A DNA stretch of 64,000 bases, from positions 186,001 through 250,000 of the forward strand of contig NZ_RYFF01000001.1 of the NCBI RefSeq assembly GCF_004138165.1, read 5' to 3'. Source of the DNA: Candidatus Chloroploca sp. Khr17 (GTDB taxonomy: Bacteria; Chloroflexota; Chloroflexia; Chloroflexales; Chloroflexaceae). Below, one piece after another: positions 1 through 8,843 of the stretch; position 1 is the first letter of the stretch, and each line of letters opens with the position of its first letter. Position numbers and translations under genes: made by a program. The notes below the pieces were generated by a model. It did no database searches and had not been told where the DNA came from. It worked only from the letters and a program-made list of their open reading frames with translations.

Positions 1-1
1 G

Positions 2-508
2 CGAACCGTTCGCCTCCCGGTGCATCTCGGTGAACGGCTGTCACGCCTTGCCCGCATGCGGCAACAGTTGACCCAGATGCTCGATCGTGATCCGACCTGC
101 GAAGAATTGGCCGAGGCCCTCGGTCTGACGCCTGAACAGGTCACCAAAGCCGAACAGGCCGCGCTCGTGCCCGCTTCGCTTGATGAACCACATACCGACG
201 ACGGCACTGGCTCGCTGGCCGAGGTTATCTCTGATCCGCTGCAACCATCTCCGCTCGATCAGATTAGCCATGGGTTGCTCCGCCAGGATCTTACCGATGC
301 CCTGGCGCACCTCACGCCCCGCGAACGCAATATTCTGCAGCTGCGCTATGGGCTCAGTGGCGAACTCGCTATGACACTTGAGCAGATTGGACGCCGCCTC
401 GGTCTTACCCGTGAACGGGTTCGCCAACTTGAAAGCGAGGCCCTCCGCAAGCTCCGCGATCCAATGCTGGGCCGCCGCCTCCACGGCTATTTCGAGGAAC
501 GCGAATAA
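2..508 (+). CDS. RNA polymerase sigma-70 factor (primary/RpoD type), 3' end only
   Basis: The reading frame is open from the first bases, so the gene begins outside the window; about 168 residues are visible. The first residues (RTVRLPVHL) match the end of region 2.4/start of region 3 of RpoD-type factors. Region 3 follows, then region 4 with its helix-turn-helix (TLEQIGRRLGLTRERVRQLE), which contacts the -35 element. The conserved RERNILQLRYG block of region 4.1 is present. Group 1 or 2 (SigA/HrdB-like) rather than an ECF factor, because region 3 exists and region 4 is of the RpoD form. It stops just before a long palindrome (534-670) that could terminate its transcript. Confidence 0.93.
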   Translation, partial: RTVRLPVHLGERLSRLARMRQQLTQMLDRDPTCEELAEALGLTPEQVTKAEQAALVPASLDEPHTDDGTGSLAEVISDPLQPSPLDQISHGLLRQDLTDALAHLTPRERNILQLRYGLSGELAMTLEQIGRRLGLTRERVRQLESEALRKLRDPMLGRRLHGYFEERE

Positions 509-533
509 GACAGTCTATTGGGTTGAGTGGTGT

Positions 534-670
534 GTAACCTAAGTTTTCTGGTAGCACCGCCGACCACGAATAACACGCACGAAGAAACGAATATGGGCTG
601 CTCTGTATAGTATTCGTTTCTTCGTGGCACCATTCGTGGTCGGCGAACGACACCAGAAAACGTACGTTAC
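534..670. repeat. Long imperfect inverted repeat, two 60-base arms with a 17-base loop
   Basis: Bases 534-593 and 611-670 are reverse complements with a few mismatches and one offset base; the loop is 594-610. The best-matched blocks are the inner 13 bases (GAAGAAACGAATA), the CGCCGACCACGAAT block and the outer TTTTCTGGT block. The outer end (GTAACSTAMGTTTTCTGG) recurs near 17577 upstream of another gene, so this looks like a dispersed element (MITE-like or REP-like) rather than only the terminator of the sigma gene. No coding potential is evident. Confidence 0.75.
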
Positions 671-775
671 AGACCACTTCTGGCATGCCTGGCAGCGGGC
701 ATGCATTATCAGCAGGGCTGGTATACGTTTGCCCGCTATCCCGTTTTTGTTACCCCTTTGCAACCTCCCCTGGCG

Positions 776-781
776 TACAAT
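776..781 (+). promoter_or_regulatory. Possible -10 box of the large membrane protein gene
   Basis: TACAAT lies 54 bases upstream of the ATG at 835. No -35 hexamer sits at the usual 16-18 base spacing, so the assignment is weak. Confidence 0.25.
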
Positions 782-834
782 GTGTGCAGGATATGCCCCA
801 TGCCATTGTGGTACAACCCACAGGGGAGGTTGCG

Positions 835-3800
835 ATGACGTCACTGATCACAACCCTCGTTTGTTTTGTCGCACCGTTCGCTGTCTTGATGATGGGCCTG
901 GTCTGGTGGAGCAAGCAGCGCCGCCAGGCCAGGGCCGAGCAGCCGTTTGATCTTGCGACCTTCAGCCAGTTCGACCGTCTGGTCGCGCGCTGGCAGACGC
1001 AGGGGCGGATCTCTCCGCAAGAAGCTGAGCGTGTGCGTGCGTTGCTTGCTGCTGAAGTCGCCCTCCTCACCCGTCAACCAGAGGTTGCCCCGGCCCAGGG
1101 GCAGCAAGGTATGGGGGAGCATGCCGCCCCAATGACACCAGATCCTGCCCTGCCCTCTGCCACGGGCCACCCACCCGCACCCGCGCCAGCGCCGTTGCCT
1201 GCAGCAATGCCCACAGCGCCGCTCCTCGGTGAGACCTTGCTGCAGCCCCCGCTCGCCGCTGCAGATGTTCTTCCCGTTGCCGCAGTCGCGAACGAGTCGG
1301 CGGGTGAGGTCAGCCCGCTACCCGCACCAACGCCCCCTCTCAGCAGTACGCCCCCGCCGGTGGCGCCCTCGCCGCCCCGTACGACACGCCGCTCGGTACG
1401 TGCCGCCCTCCTTGCGCTCGGCACAAGGCGCATGCTGCTCTTTCTTGGCACGTTCTTGCTCTTGATGTCGAGCCTGACGCTCATCATTTTTAACTGGGCC
1501 GTCTTGCCGCCGCTGGCCCAACTGACGATTATCGCGGGTACCACCGGGTTGATCTGGGTTGCTGGGGCTTGGATGACGACCAAACCCGATCTCGCAACGG
1601 CCGGGCAGAATCTACAGCTTGTCGCTGCCCTGCTCCTTCCTGTCGTCGGGTTTGCCCTGAGCCGCCCCGGTCTCCTTGAACTCGCCCCCCGTCAGGCCTG
1701 GTTGCTCACCGCTGTCATCAGTCTGACAGGCTATCTCGTGGCCGCCCAAAGGACAGGACGGGCCTTTTATAGCGGGGCTGCCGTCGTTGCCGCAGCCAAC
1801 CTCTTTCCCGCTTCGCTTGGTCAATTGGCCCTCGGGTGGCAACTCTTTCCGATCATGGTGCTGCTGACTGCCGTCTTGCCCCTCGCACACCGCCTCGCTC
1901 AATCCAGTGTACCTCGGTTAGGTTTCGGAGCGCGGATGGTCGCCCTCTTCGGCGCACCCCTCTGCCTCGCGCTGATCGCCCTAGTCGATCTTGGCATCTC
2001 CGGTGAGCCCTTTGCGCTCGCGGCGTCACTTGCGGCAGGCGCGTTGTTCGCCGAGGTTGCGTATCGTACCGAACAGCGCGAGCCCTGGCTCTGGGCTGCG
2101 GTGTTGTTGCCCATTGCCGCGCTGCGCGTCACCTTGATGGCGCTGAACGCTGACCTTGCCCTCAATGCGTTGGGCTTTGGTCTGGCCGCGCTCGTCTATC
2201 TCGGGCTCAGTATCGTTGGGGCGCAACGCTTGCCGCCACTGAGGCGACCAGGTTTGACGGGGGCGGTCGTGCTCGTGCTCCTGACCTTGCCGCTGGCCTT
2301 GATCAGCCTTGAAGCAACGCGCCTGGCTTTGCCACCCTTGATTATCTTTGGCCTCGCCTTTGTGATCCTGGCCGAGCGTGGTTCGTTTGCGTGGCTCGGC
2401 ACACAGGTTCCATTGTTGAGTACAACAAGCCTGGCAAGTGCCGGGGTGCTGCTTTTTGTCTGGCTTGGGGTGGTGATCAATGATCGCCTGAATGATCTCA
2501 GCGCCACGTCGCTCTACCTGTTGCCCCTGGCGGCCCTCTTTTTTGCCAGTGCTCGCTGGTGGCCCGGGCGGCTTCGTCAAGCTTACGATTACACCATGCA
2601 AGGGTTGGCGCTGCTTGTTACCTTGATAGCTGGTCAACCGACGCTGATGAGCGACGAACATCGCCTGGCTGCGGCGGTGCTGCTCGCCGTGATCTTTATG
2701 GGCCAGGCTCTGATCCGCCCCCATGTCGCCTGGGCGGGCGTCGGGTTGGGCATAGGCAGCCTGGCCGTCGCCATCGCCATCGACCACCTGGTTTCTGTCG
2801 TTGATCAGGGGCCCGTCGTTGCGGTGGTTGCTCTTGCGCTGGCCGCACTCTTGAGTCTGGGCGGCGAACGGCTACGCCTCATCTCCTTTCGCCATTGGAC
2901 ATGGCCGGCCCTCGGGTGGGCCAGTGGCTGGGCGCTGGTTGCCGCCGGCACCGCCTGGCTGGAGTTCTGGCGCTACCCCGGCCTCACGGTCGGCGTCTGG
3001 CTCGCCCTGGCGTCGTTGCTCGGTCTGCATACCTATCTCTGGAGGCAGCCACGGCTTGGCTACCCGGCGGCGCTATTCCTCGCAAGCGCTGTGCTGCTCG
3101 CGGCTAGCGAGAGCTTTTTCCTCGCTTGGCAACCTGCGGTCGAGGATCTTGCCTATAGCATCATTGCGCTCACTGTCGCTCTGGCGCTGCTCGGCCAGTT
3201 CCTACGCCGCTTCCGCCCCGCGTATGCGTGGCCCTATGAACGGGTTGCTTTTGTGGTCCTGCCCGGTGCGCCCCTGGTGGCATGGTTCGATGCGGCCCAC
3301 CTCAGCCTGGCCTGGATCATGCTGACCCTGCTCTATCTGGTGGCGCGCTGGCGCTACCGGCTCCAGTGGATGCTCGCGCTCGCTTTTCTCAGCCTCGATC
3401 TGGCCGCGCTCACCACGGCGGCCTGGCAATTCCCCGGAGGCGAACCAGCCGGGGCGGGGCTCATGCTGGCCGTGATCGTCGTTGGTCAGGCTCTCTTCAG
3501 TGCGTTCATTCATCACCGCCTGCCCACGTGGGGCGACGCCTGGCGCTGGGGCTATCTCGCCGCCGTGCCAGGTGCCGCCGGAGCGCTTGCGCTCGCGGCG
3601 ACAAGCCCTGCGTATCTCGCCGTTGTCGCGGGCCTCTTCGCCCTGCTTGCCGGTGTTCTGGTCTGGCTCGAACGCCAGCCCTTGCTGGCCTGGGCTTCAT
3701 TGATGCTGCTCGCGGTCAGCCTTGAGGCCCTGCATCGTTTCGCCGGGCTTAGCACCGACCTGAGTCTGCTGCTCGGTAGCTTTGAAGCGCTCGCGCTCTT

Positions 3801-5190
3801 TGGCGTTGGCTGGGCTTTGCACCTGCGTGCCGCCCAACGCCCGGTGGCACGCCTCTGGGATGATGCCCTGACGATTGGTGCCGGCGGCGCGATGCTCTTG
3901 CTGCCCATGACCCTGGCAGGACAGACCTGGAGTACCGATGGCAGGTTCATCGGCACGGCCATCTTTCTAACCGGCCTGGCCCTCGGCCTCCTCGGCGGAC
4001 GTTTGCGCCAGACTAAGCTGGCCGGGCCAGCGCTGGCGGTCTGGGTCGCCGCCGTGCTCGCCGAAGGCCTCGTGCGTGTGCCCATCTTCTGGGCCGACGC
4101 AGGCTCACAAGTGTTGCTTGGGCTCGCCTGGCTCATTGCCGCCGCCGCACTTGCCCGGCGTCTCAGCCTCGCCGTGCGCACCCGGCAAGCCCTTGCCGAA
4201 GCGAAGCTCTTCCACGGCACGATCTACGGGGCCGCCCTCATGTCCAGCGTGCTGGCGCTGGCGGGCACCATCGGGAATGCCGGGTCGACCGCGCTCATCA
4301 GCCTGGGGCTTGCGCTGCTCACCGCACTCATTGCGAGTCTCGAACGACGCGAAGCCGTTGCCTGGACGAGCCTCGGCCTGGGCGTGGTTGGCGCATGGTT
4401 CTGGTTCACGACCTACACCAACAGCGCAGAGGTCTGGATCGCCGCATGGCTGATTCTCGGTATGCTAGGCGTGAGTCTGGCAAGTTGGGGGGTGCGCCGT
4501 CTGGGGCTAACGGTGTGGCAACGCCCTGGCGTCTTGGGAACCCTGGGTGTAGCCACCCTGCTCGCCCTGCTGGTCGGGTTGGAAGCCAACGCAACCGGCA
4601 TCCTGCCACCACTCACGCTCGCGCTGGTCAACCTGGGGCTCTTGCTCGTCACCCTTGCGGTACGCGAGCGCGAACTTGCCTATGCCTATGTTGCCGGGGC
4701 GAGTTTTGTCGGGGCAATGCTCTGCCAACTGGCCGACTGGGGGTTCCGCGACGCGCAGTGGTACGTCATTCCGTCAGGACTCTACCTGCTCGCCCTCGCC
4801 GCCGGTCTGCGGCGCTTTCAGGGCCAGCGACGGGTCTCCCAACTCATCGAAACCGTGGCGACGATCCTACTACTTGGCGTCACCTTCATCGACATGATCC
4901 GCAACGACGGCAGCCTCTTCACGAGCATCCTGCTCTTTAGTGAATCACTGGTGCTGGCGGGGTACGGCGCGCTCACGCGGCTACGGGTGCCGTTTGTGGG
5001 GGGCATCGGCTTCTTTGTCATCGGCGTCAGCTGGATGACACTCGAAAATGTCCGCTTTGCCAACCAGTGGGTCCTGCTCGGCATCGTCGGCCTCTTGATG
5101 GTCGTTGCTTACGTCATCCTCGAACGCCACCAGGAACGCCTCGTGCGCACAGGCCGTGCGTGGGCAGTCCAGCTACGGAGCTGGAACTGA
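835..5190 (+). CDS. Very large polytopic membrane protein (DUF2157-like), function unknown
   Basis: 1451 residues. I chose the ATG at 835 because AGGGGAGG lies 5 bases upstream; an open frame extends back to 685 without a ribosome site. Order of parts: an N-terminal transmembrane anchor (about 5-25), a short helical segment resembling the SHOCT/DUF2157 cytoplasmic head (FDRLVARWQTQGRISPQEAERVRALL), a Pro/Ala-rich linker (about 85-185), then dozens of hydrophobic helices to the C terminus. The first helices after the linker (GTRRMLLFLGTFLLLMSS, then IFNW) resemble predicted membrane proteins of the DUF2157/DUF2339 kind. No catalytic motif was recognised. It appears monocistronic. A secondary transporter or glycan-related role would be a guess. 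Confidence 0.8.
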   Translation: MTSLITTLVCFVAPFAVLMMGLVWWSKQRRQARAEQPFDLATFSQFDRLVARWQTQGRISPQEAERVRALLAAEVALLTRQPEVAPAQGQQGMGEHAAPMTPDPALPSATGHPPAPAPAPLPAAMPTAPLLGETLLQPPLAAADVLPVAAVANESAGEVSPLPAPTPPLSSTPPPVAPSPPRTTRRSVRAALLALGTRRMLLFLGTFLLLMSSLTLIIFNWAVLPPLAQLTIIAGTTGLIWVAGAWMTTKPDLATAGQNLQLVAALLLPVVGFALSRPGLLELAPRQAWLLTAVISLTGYLVAAQRTGRAFYSGAAVVAAANLFPASLGQLALGWQLFPIMVLLTAVLPLAHRLAQSSVPRLGFGARMVALFGAPLCLALIALVDLGISGEPFALAASLAAGALFAEVAYRTEQREPWLWAAVLLPIAALRVTLMALNADLALNALGFGLAALVYLGLSIVGAQRLPPLRRPGLTGAVVLVLLTLPLALISLEATRLALPPLIIFGLAFVILAERGSFAWLGTQVPLLSTTSLASAGVLLFVWLGVVINDRLNDLSATSLYLLPLAALFFASARWWPGRLRQAYDYTMQGLALLVTLIAGQPTLMSDEHRLAAAVLLAVIFMGQALIRPHVAWAGVGLGIGSLAVAIAIDHLVSVVDQGPVVAVVALALAALLSLGGERLRLISFRHWTWPALGWASGWALVAAGTAWLEFWRYPGLTVGVWLALASLLGLHTYLWRQPRLGYPAALFLASAVLLAASESFFLAWQPAVEDLAYSIIALTVALALLGQFLRRFRPAYAWPYERVAFVVLPGAPLVAWFDAAHLSLAWIMLTLLYLVARWRYRLQWMLALAFLSLDLAALTTAAWQFPGGEPAGAGLMLAVIVVGQALFSAFIHHRLPTWGDAWRWGYLAAVPGAAGALALAATSPAYLAVVAGLFALLAGVLVWLERQPLLAWASLMLLAVSLEALHRFAGLSTDLSLLLGSFEALALFGVGWALHLRAAQRPVARLWDDALTIGAGGAMLLLPMTLAGQTWSTDGRFIGTAIFLTGLALGLLGGRLRQTKLAGPALAVWVAAVLAEGLVRVPIFWADAGSQVLLGLAWLIAAAALARRLSLAVRTRQALAEAKLFHGTIYGAALMSSVLALAGTIGNAGSTALISLGLALLTALIASLERREAVAWTSLGLGVVGAWFWFTTYTNSAEVWIAAWLILGMLGVSLASWGVRRLGLTVWQRPGVLGTLGVATLLALLVGLEANATGILPPLTLALVNLGLLLVTLAVRERELAYAYVAGASFVGAMLCQLADWGFRDAQWYVIPSGLYLLALAAGLRRFQGQRRVSQLIETVATILLLGVTFIDMIRNDGSLFTSILLFSESLVLAGYGALTRLRVPFVGGIGFFVIGVSWMTLENVRFANQWVLLGIVGLLMVVAYVILERHQERLVRTGRAWAVQLRSWN

Positions 5191-5191
5191 G

Positions 5192-5662
5192 CTATGCACG
5201 TTCTTGGATCTGTTTTTTCAACAGATCCTCAAGTTGCTTTATCTGAGCCTGGGGCACCGCTGCCTCACGAAAGACAAGTAGCAAGCCATTCTGCAGCGTC
5301 AACTCATAGACCCCAAGCGCCTTGCGCCACGCTTTAAAATCAGACCACGTAAAGCTACTGTTGCCCTTCGGAGTATCCAAACGCACGCCACTTGTCGTCA
5401 ACTCATACCGCATCGGCAAAAAGGCCGGCTGATCGGGATCATTGCTCCGGCGAATAATCGCCGCCCAGCCACCGATGCTATAGGCGAGCAACGGCACAGG
5501 CGCAACCACATAGATCGCGATTGGCGCAGTCGGATTGGTGAGCGCGTAGACGGTGAGCACCGCAAAAATAAAGGCATAAAAATAGAACATCGAGCGCCGA
5601 AAATGGCGATTCAGTTCATACCGGCGAAACTCTTCAGGGGTCAAGGTGCTTTGAATAACCAT
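5192..5662 (-). CDS. YcxB-like membrane protein
   Basis: 156 residues. Two adjacent transmembrane helices (about 25-45 and 48-68) are followed by a soluble domain of about 75 residues. The domain has the YcxB-like pattern (YELTTSGVRLDTPKGNSSFTWSDF, then KALGVYELTLQNGLLLVFR, with an amphipathic C-terminal helix). This family is widespread in bacteria and has no established biochemical role. The start ATG at 5662 has no clear Shine-Dalgarno sequence; the palindrome at 5674-5722 lies only 11 bases upstream of it. The gene is convergent with the large membrane protein, with a 1-bp gap between stops. Confidence 0.8.
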   Translation of the reverse strand: MVIQSTLTPEEFRRYELNRHFRRSMFYFYAFIFAVLTVYALTNPTAPIAIYVVAPVPLLAYSIGGWAAIIRRSNDPDQPAFLPMRYELTTSGVRLDTPKGNSSFTWSDFKAWRKALGVYELTLQNGLLLVFREAAVPQAQIKQLEDLLKKQIQERA

Positions 5663-5673
5663 AAGGATGGAGG

Positions 5674-5722
5674 GGGTTGACTGGGAAAACGCCAGCTACG
5701 CTGGCGTTTTCCCAGTCAACCC
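5674..5722. terminator. Perfect 23-bp palindrome with 3-base loop (TAC)
   Basis: The arms 5674-5696 and 5700-5722 are exactly complementary. The tip reads GCCAGC-TAC-GCTGGC. It lies 40 bases past the symporter stop and immediately upstream of the YcxB-like gene, so it can end symporter transcription. It is one of nine palindromes in this window with a GC-NNN-GC tip. Confidence 0.8.
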
Positions 5723-5761
5723 AATTGGCTTCAGAAAGCAACGCTGGTTGATCCTGCGATC

Positions 5762-7474
5762 CTAATCGTGGGCGCTCGCAGCGCCAGCACCACGGGGAAT
5801 ACGCACCGACTCGACCAGTTCCTGGATTTCAGCAGGAGGCGGAGGCGTCATCCGCGAAACGATCAGCGTGACCGCAAAGTTGAGCAGCATCCCAATTGTG
5901 CCAATGCCCTGAGCGCTGATGCCCATAAAGTTGCCCATCAGCGGGGTCTCGGTACCAAAGATCTGCACCGAGCGCATCGACAGGATCATAATGGCGGTGA
6001 AGATCAAGCCAACCAACATACCCGCAATCGCACCCTGGCTATTGGTGCGCTTGTCAAAAATGCCCAACAGAATAATCGGGAAGAAGCTCGCGGCGGCCAG
6101 ACCAAAGGCGAAGGCCACCACTTCGGCAACAAACCCCGGAGGGTTGATCCCGAAATAGCCTGCCACAACCACGGCACCAAAGATCACGATACGCCCAACG
6201 AGCAGGCGTCGCTCTTCAGTTGCTTTCGGGTTGATCATGCGATAATAGATGTCGTGCGCAAGCGAACTCGATACCACCAAGAGCAGACCAGAGGCTGTCG
6301 AAAGCGCAGCGGCTAGACCACCTGCCGCCATCAGCGCAATGATGAACGGAGCAAGCTGAGCAACCTCAGGCGTCGAGAGCACAATGATGTCGTTGTCAAG
6401 CTTAGTCAATTCGTTAGCAATGCCATCAGTCGCCTTCGGACCACGGATCTGCAAGACACCATCGCCATTCTTATCCTCAAACGCAAGCAGGCCAGTCGCC
6501 TTCCAGCTCTGCACCCAACCAAGCTCCTCGATTTGCGCAACTGGCTGATTATTGAGGCTCTCGAGCAAGTTGGTGCGCGCAAAGATCGCAAGCACCGGTG
6601 CGCTCAGGTAGAGAAACGAGATAAAGAGCAGCGCCCAACCAGCCGAATAACGTGCAGCACGCACATTAGGCACCGTATAGAAACGAACAATCACGTGGGG
6701 CAGACCAGCGGTACCTGCCATAAGCGCCAGCGTGATCGCAAGCACATCAATCATGCTACGATTAGCAAAAGGCTGTGTATACTCATTGAAGCCCAGATCA
6801 ATCTGGATCTGGTTCAACCGGGGAACCAGGTCACTCGTAATCAGTGCCAACTGAGGAATAGGATTGCCTGTCAGTTGCAACGAAATGGCAATAACGGGGA
6901 TAACGAAGGCAATGATCAGCACCGAGTACTGCGCCACCTGTGTCCAGGTGATGCCCTTCATCCCACCGATGACCGCAAAGAACGCCACAATGACCATGCC
7001 GGTAAACACGCCCCATTCAATCGGCATGCCAAGGAAGCGGCTGAAGACCACACCGACACCACGCATCTGCCCGGCCACATAGGTGATCGAAATAAAGACC
7101 GCCGCCACCGCCGCGATGGTACGCGCAGTTGACGAGTAATAGCGGTCACCGACAAAGTCAGGCACCGTAAACTTGGCAAACTTGCGCAGATAGGGAGCCA
7201 GCAGCAAGGCCAACAGCACATAGCCACCCGTCCAGCCAAGCAAATAGACCGCACCTTCAAAGCCCAGTACCGAGATCAAGCCAGCCATCGAAATAAACGA
7301 GGCAGCACTCATCCAGTCAGCAGCCGTCGCTGCACCATTCGCTATCGCCGGTACACCCTGACCTGCAACATAGAAACCCTTTGTATCATTCACCCGACTG
7401 GCATATCCGATGTAGATGTAAATCCCAAAGGTCAGAACGACCAGAGCCCAGGTCCAGATTTCTACTGCCGACAT
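5762..7474 (-). CDS. Sodium:solute symporter, large subunit (VC_2705-type SSS family)
   Basis: 570 residues with about 13 predicted transmembrane helices typical of the SSS (solute:sodium symporter) family. Recognisable SSS blocks include the early GNGAATAADWMSAASFISMAG-like segment and the VGDRYYS stretch after the third helix. A hydrophilic loop near 330 (DKNGDGVLQIRGP) is characteristic of the VC_2705 branch rather than of ActP. Fourteen bases upstream lies the small subunit gene, the constant partner of this branch, so the two form one transporter. Acetate, propionate or another monocarboxylate is a plausible substrate by family; the sequence does not decide it. Confidence 0.9.
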   Translation of the reverse strand: MSAVEIWTWALVVLTFGIYIYIGYASRVNDTKGFYVAGQGVPAIANGAATAADWMSAASFISMAGLISVLGFEGAVYLLGWTGGYVLLALLLAPYLRKFAKFTVPDFVGDRYYSSTARTIAAVAAVFISITYVAGQMRGVGVVFSRFLGMPIEWGVFTGMVIVAFFAVIGGMKGITWTQVAQYSVLIIAFVIPVIAISLQLTGNPIPQLALITSDLVPRLNQIQIDLGFNEYTQPFANRSMIDVLAITLALMAGTAGLPHVIVRFYTVPNVRAARYSAGWALLFISFLYLSAPVLAIFARTNLLESLNNQPVAQIEELGWVQSWKATGLLAFEDKNGDGVLQIRGPKATDGIANELTKLDNDIIVLSTPEVAQLAPFIIALMAAGGLAAALSTASGLLLVVSSSLAHDIYYRMINPKATEERRLLVGRIVIFGAVVVAGYFGINPPGFVAEVVAFAFGLAAASFFPIILLGIFDKRTNSQGAIAGMLVGLIFTAIMILSMRSVQIFGTETPLMGNFMGISAQGIGTIGMLLNFAVTLIVSRMTPPPPAEIQELVESVRIPRGAGAASAHD

Positions 7475-7488
7475 CGTTGTCTCCTCAA

Positions 7489-7776
7489 TTATTCGTGAAC
7501 GTTAAAGCGCTGATCGTACCGATCCATCACCACGGCATAGACGAAAATGAGTACAACAAAAGTGATGATCGCACCCTGCTGCACAATCCAGAAACTCAGC
7601 GGTACCTGACCAAAGGGGACATTATTGAAAATCCCAGCCATCAGGTAACCAGCAACAAATGAGACCAAGAACCAGATACCCAGCAGAATAGTGATCAGAC
7701 GAACATTTGCCTTCCAATAGGCAATTGCTGCATCCTGGCCGCCTTCGACCACGGCAACTTTGCGCGTTGAGGCCAT
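7489..7776 (-). CDS. Sodium:solute symporter, small subunit (DUF4212)
   Basis: 95 residues with two transmembrane helices (about 25-48 and 62-85). The sequence AYWKANVRLITILLGIWF followed by a PLSFWIVQQGAI block matches the DUF4212 small subunit that always accompanies VC_2705-type symporters. The end (FVYAVVMDRYDQRFNVHE) is also typical. AGAGGAG lies just upstream of the ATG. It is the first gene of a two-gene operon with the large subunit and likely stabilises or regulates it in the membrane. Confidence 0.9.
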   Translation of the reverse strand: MASTRKVAVVEGGQDAAIAYWKANVRLITILLGIWFLVSFVAGYLMAGIFNNVPFGQVPLSFWIVQQGAIITFVVLIFVYAVVMDRYDQRFNVHE

Positions 7777-7805
7777 GTGTGTTCTCCTCTTTGTGCTAAC
7801 GACGA

Positions 7806-7834
7806 CTTCCGTTATGATCGAACCGCTTCCGTTA
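7806..7834. promoter_or_regulatory. Tandem 9-bp direct repeat upstream of the symporter operon, operator candidate
   Basis: CTTCCGTTA occurs at 7806-7814 and again at 7826-7834, exactly 20 bases apart, i.e. two helical turns, placing both on one DNA face. They lie 30-58 bases upstream of the small-subunit start. Such spacing is common for response-regulator or dimeric activator sites. No regulator gene is adjacent. Confidence 0.4.
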
Positions 7835-7839
7835 CCCCT

Positions 7840-8420
7840 GGCTCAAGGCGTGGCAAGCGCCGTAAAACCAGTCGCTGTATGTATTGTCTTCGCTTTGCCA
7901 ACCTCCTTTGTGGCTGAAACCTCTCTCTTGTGTCCCTGACTCACATCACCACAACGCACAGAACATGCACCTCAGCTTTGGCATTGCTCCACACGCAAAA
8001 ACCTCGCGCTGCCTGAGAACAAGCTCGATGAAGGCACTCTCGAACGTGGAGAGACGCTGGTCAGCAAGGGTAATCACGCAGTGAAACCGTGACACAAAGG
8101 CCAACCAGGGTGGTCTGTTACGCACTATGGATATGAGTTCAGTAACTTGGTGTTCTTAATCTATCAGACGTTTTTCAGGTTTCGTTAAGGTTTCTGTAAA
8201 GTTTCTGTAAAGAAGTCACCAAAAACGGCCAGAGTCGCCGTCTCTCACGCTTGTGCGCAGCAAAAAACCAGCATTGCTGGCTTTGCACAAGCGTGAGGAT
8301 TCTTATCCTAGACCCAATACCTTCGCCTACCCCAACCTTTGCTGGCTCGCGGCGCATACCCTGAAGCGGCGAAGCCGCTGTCCGCTGCAAACGGTTGTGA
8401 GCCCACCTTTCCCGTGAATC
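7840..8420. other. Gene-free stretch upstream of the symporter operon
   Basis: No convincing gene. It contains a near-tandem repeat of GTTTCTGTAAA around 8190-8212, the bulged palindrome at 8243-8297, and a small GC-rich hairpin (GCGGCGAAGCCGC) near 8366. A minus-strand open frame at 8175-8390 has no ribosome site and overlaps the palindrome, so I do not call it. A long leader or a second regulatory region for the symporter is possible. Confidence 0.5.
8243..8297. repeat. Bulged palindrome with tip CCAGC-ATT-GCTGG
   Basis: CTCACGCTTGTGC at 8243-8255 pairs exactly with 8285-8297; the tip CCAGC-ATT-GCTGG is at 8268-8280. The left arm has about seven extra bases (an A-rich bulge). Tip architecture matches the other GC-NNN-GC palindromes of the window. 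Confidence 0.65.
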
Positions 8421-8648
8421 TCAACCACATATCGCCGCCTCGATGGTGGCAACGTTGATCTTTCTCATCGTCATCATTGCATCGAACGCACGCTTCACGT
8501 CACCTTCTTTGCACGATGGATTATCGCCTGGTGCTCGATGCACCGCTCCGACGAATGAATCGGGAAAAGTCTCGGCATAAAACCGTGCCGCCTCCTCGGC
8601 GCCGCGATCGCACCAGAGGCAAATCGTGTTCTTTGCGGGCTCTACCAT
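8421..8648 (-). pseudogene. VOC/PhnB-like (3-dmu-9_3-mt) protein with a large in-frame internal deletion
   Basis: 75 residues from an ATG at 8648 with GGAG upstream. Residues 1-50 (KNTICLWCDRGAEEAARFYA, then PDSFVGAVHRAPGDNPS) are the N terminus of the PhnB-like VOC fold. The last 24 residues (KRAFDAMMTMRKINVATIEA) are the usual C-terminal tail of the same family, whose members are about 150-165 residues. The roughly 85 residues between, which include most of the second beta-alpha-beta-beta-beta unit and its metal or substrate ligands, are missing, and the join keeps the frame. It cannot form the complete fold and is most likely a remnant. It marks the left part of the accessory stretch. Confidence 0.8.
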
Positions 8649-8720
8649 GTGGTTTCTCCTTTCTGATGCGCCCCTTGAAGCCCAAGTAAACGTCGCACTC
8701 CAAGGGCGGGATAACGTACC

Positions 8721-8732
8721 CGTTAGGTGGCT
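8721..8732 (+). repeat. Left copy of a 12-bp exact inverted repeat flanking the toxin-antitoxin module
   Basis: CGTTAGGTGGCT here is the exact reverse complement of 9621-9632. Its GTTAGGT part fits the GTTRRRY core of integron recombination sites. Confidence 0.6.
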
Positions 8733-8843
8733 GTCGTGAAAAAAGGCTGACAACTATGGCACGTTTTATTCTTATGGAAGGGAAATAAGAAGCCTGTATG
8801 TCTCTATTTATCATGCTCGCCTCGCTCGAAACGCTTTGCGCCT

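Noticed and set aside
685-834. Upstream in-frame extension of the large membrane protein gene
   Set aside because: No ribosome site, a non-hydrophobic tail, and a strong AGGGGAGG before ATG 835.
2026-2787. Long minus-strand open frames opposite the large membrane protein
   Set aside because: Antisense shadows in high-GC coding DNA; compositions are Gln/Arg-rich and resemble no protein family.
8175-8390. Minus-strand 71-codon open frame
   Set aside because: It crosses the palindrome 8243-8297, has no ribosome site and no protein-like composition.
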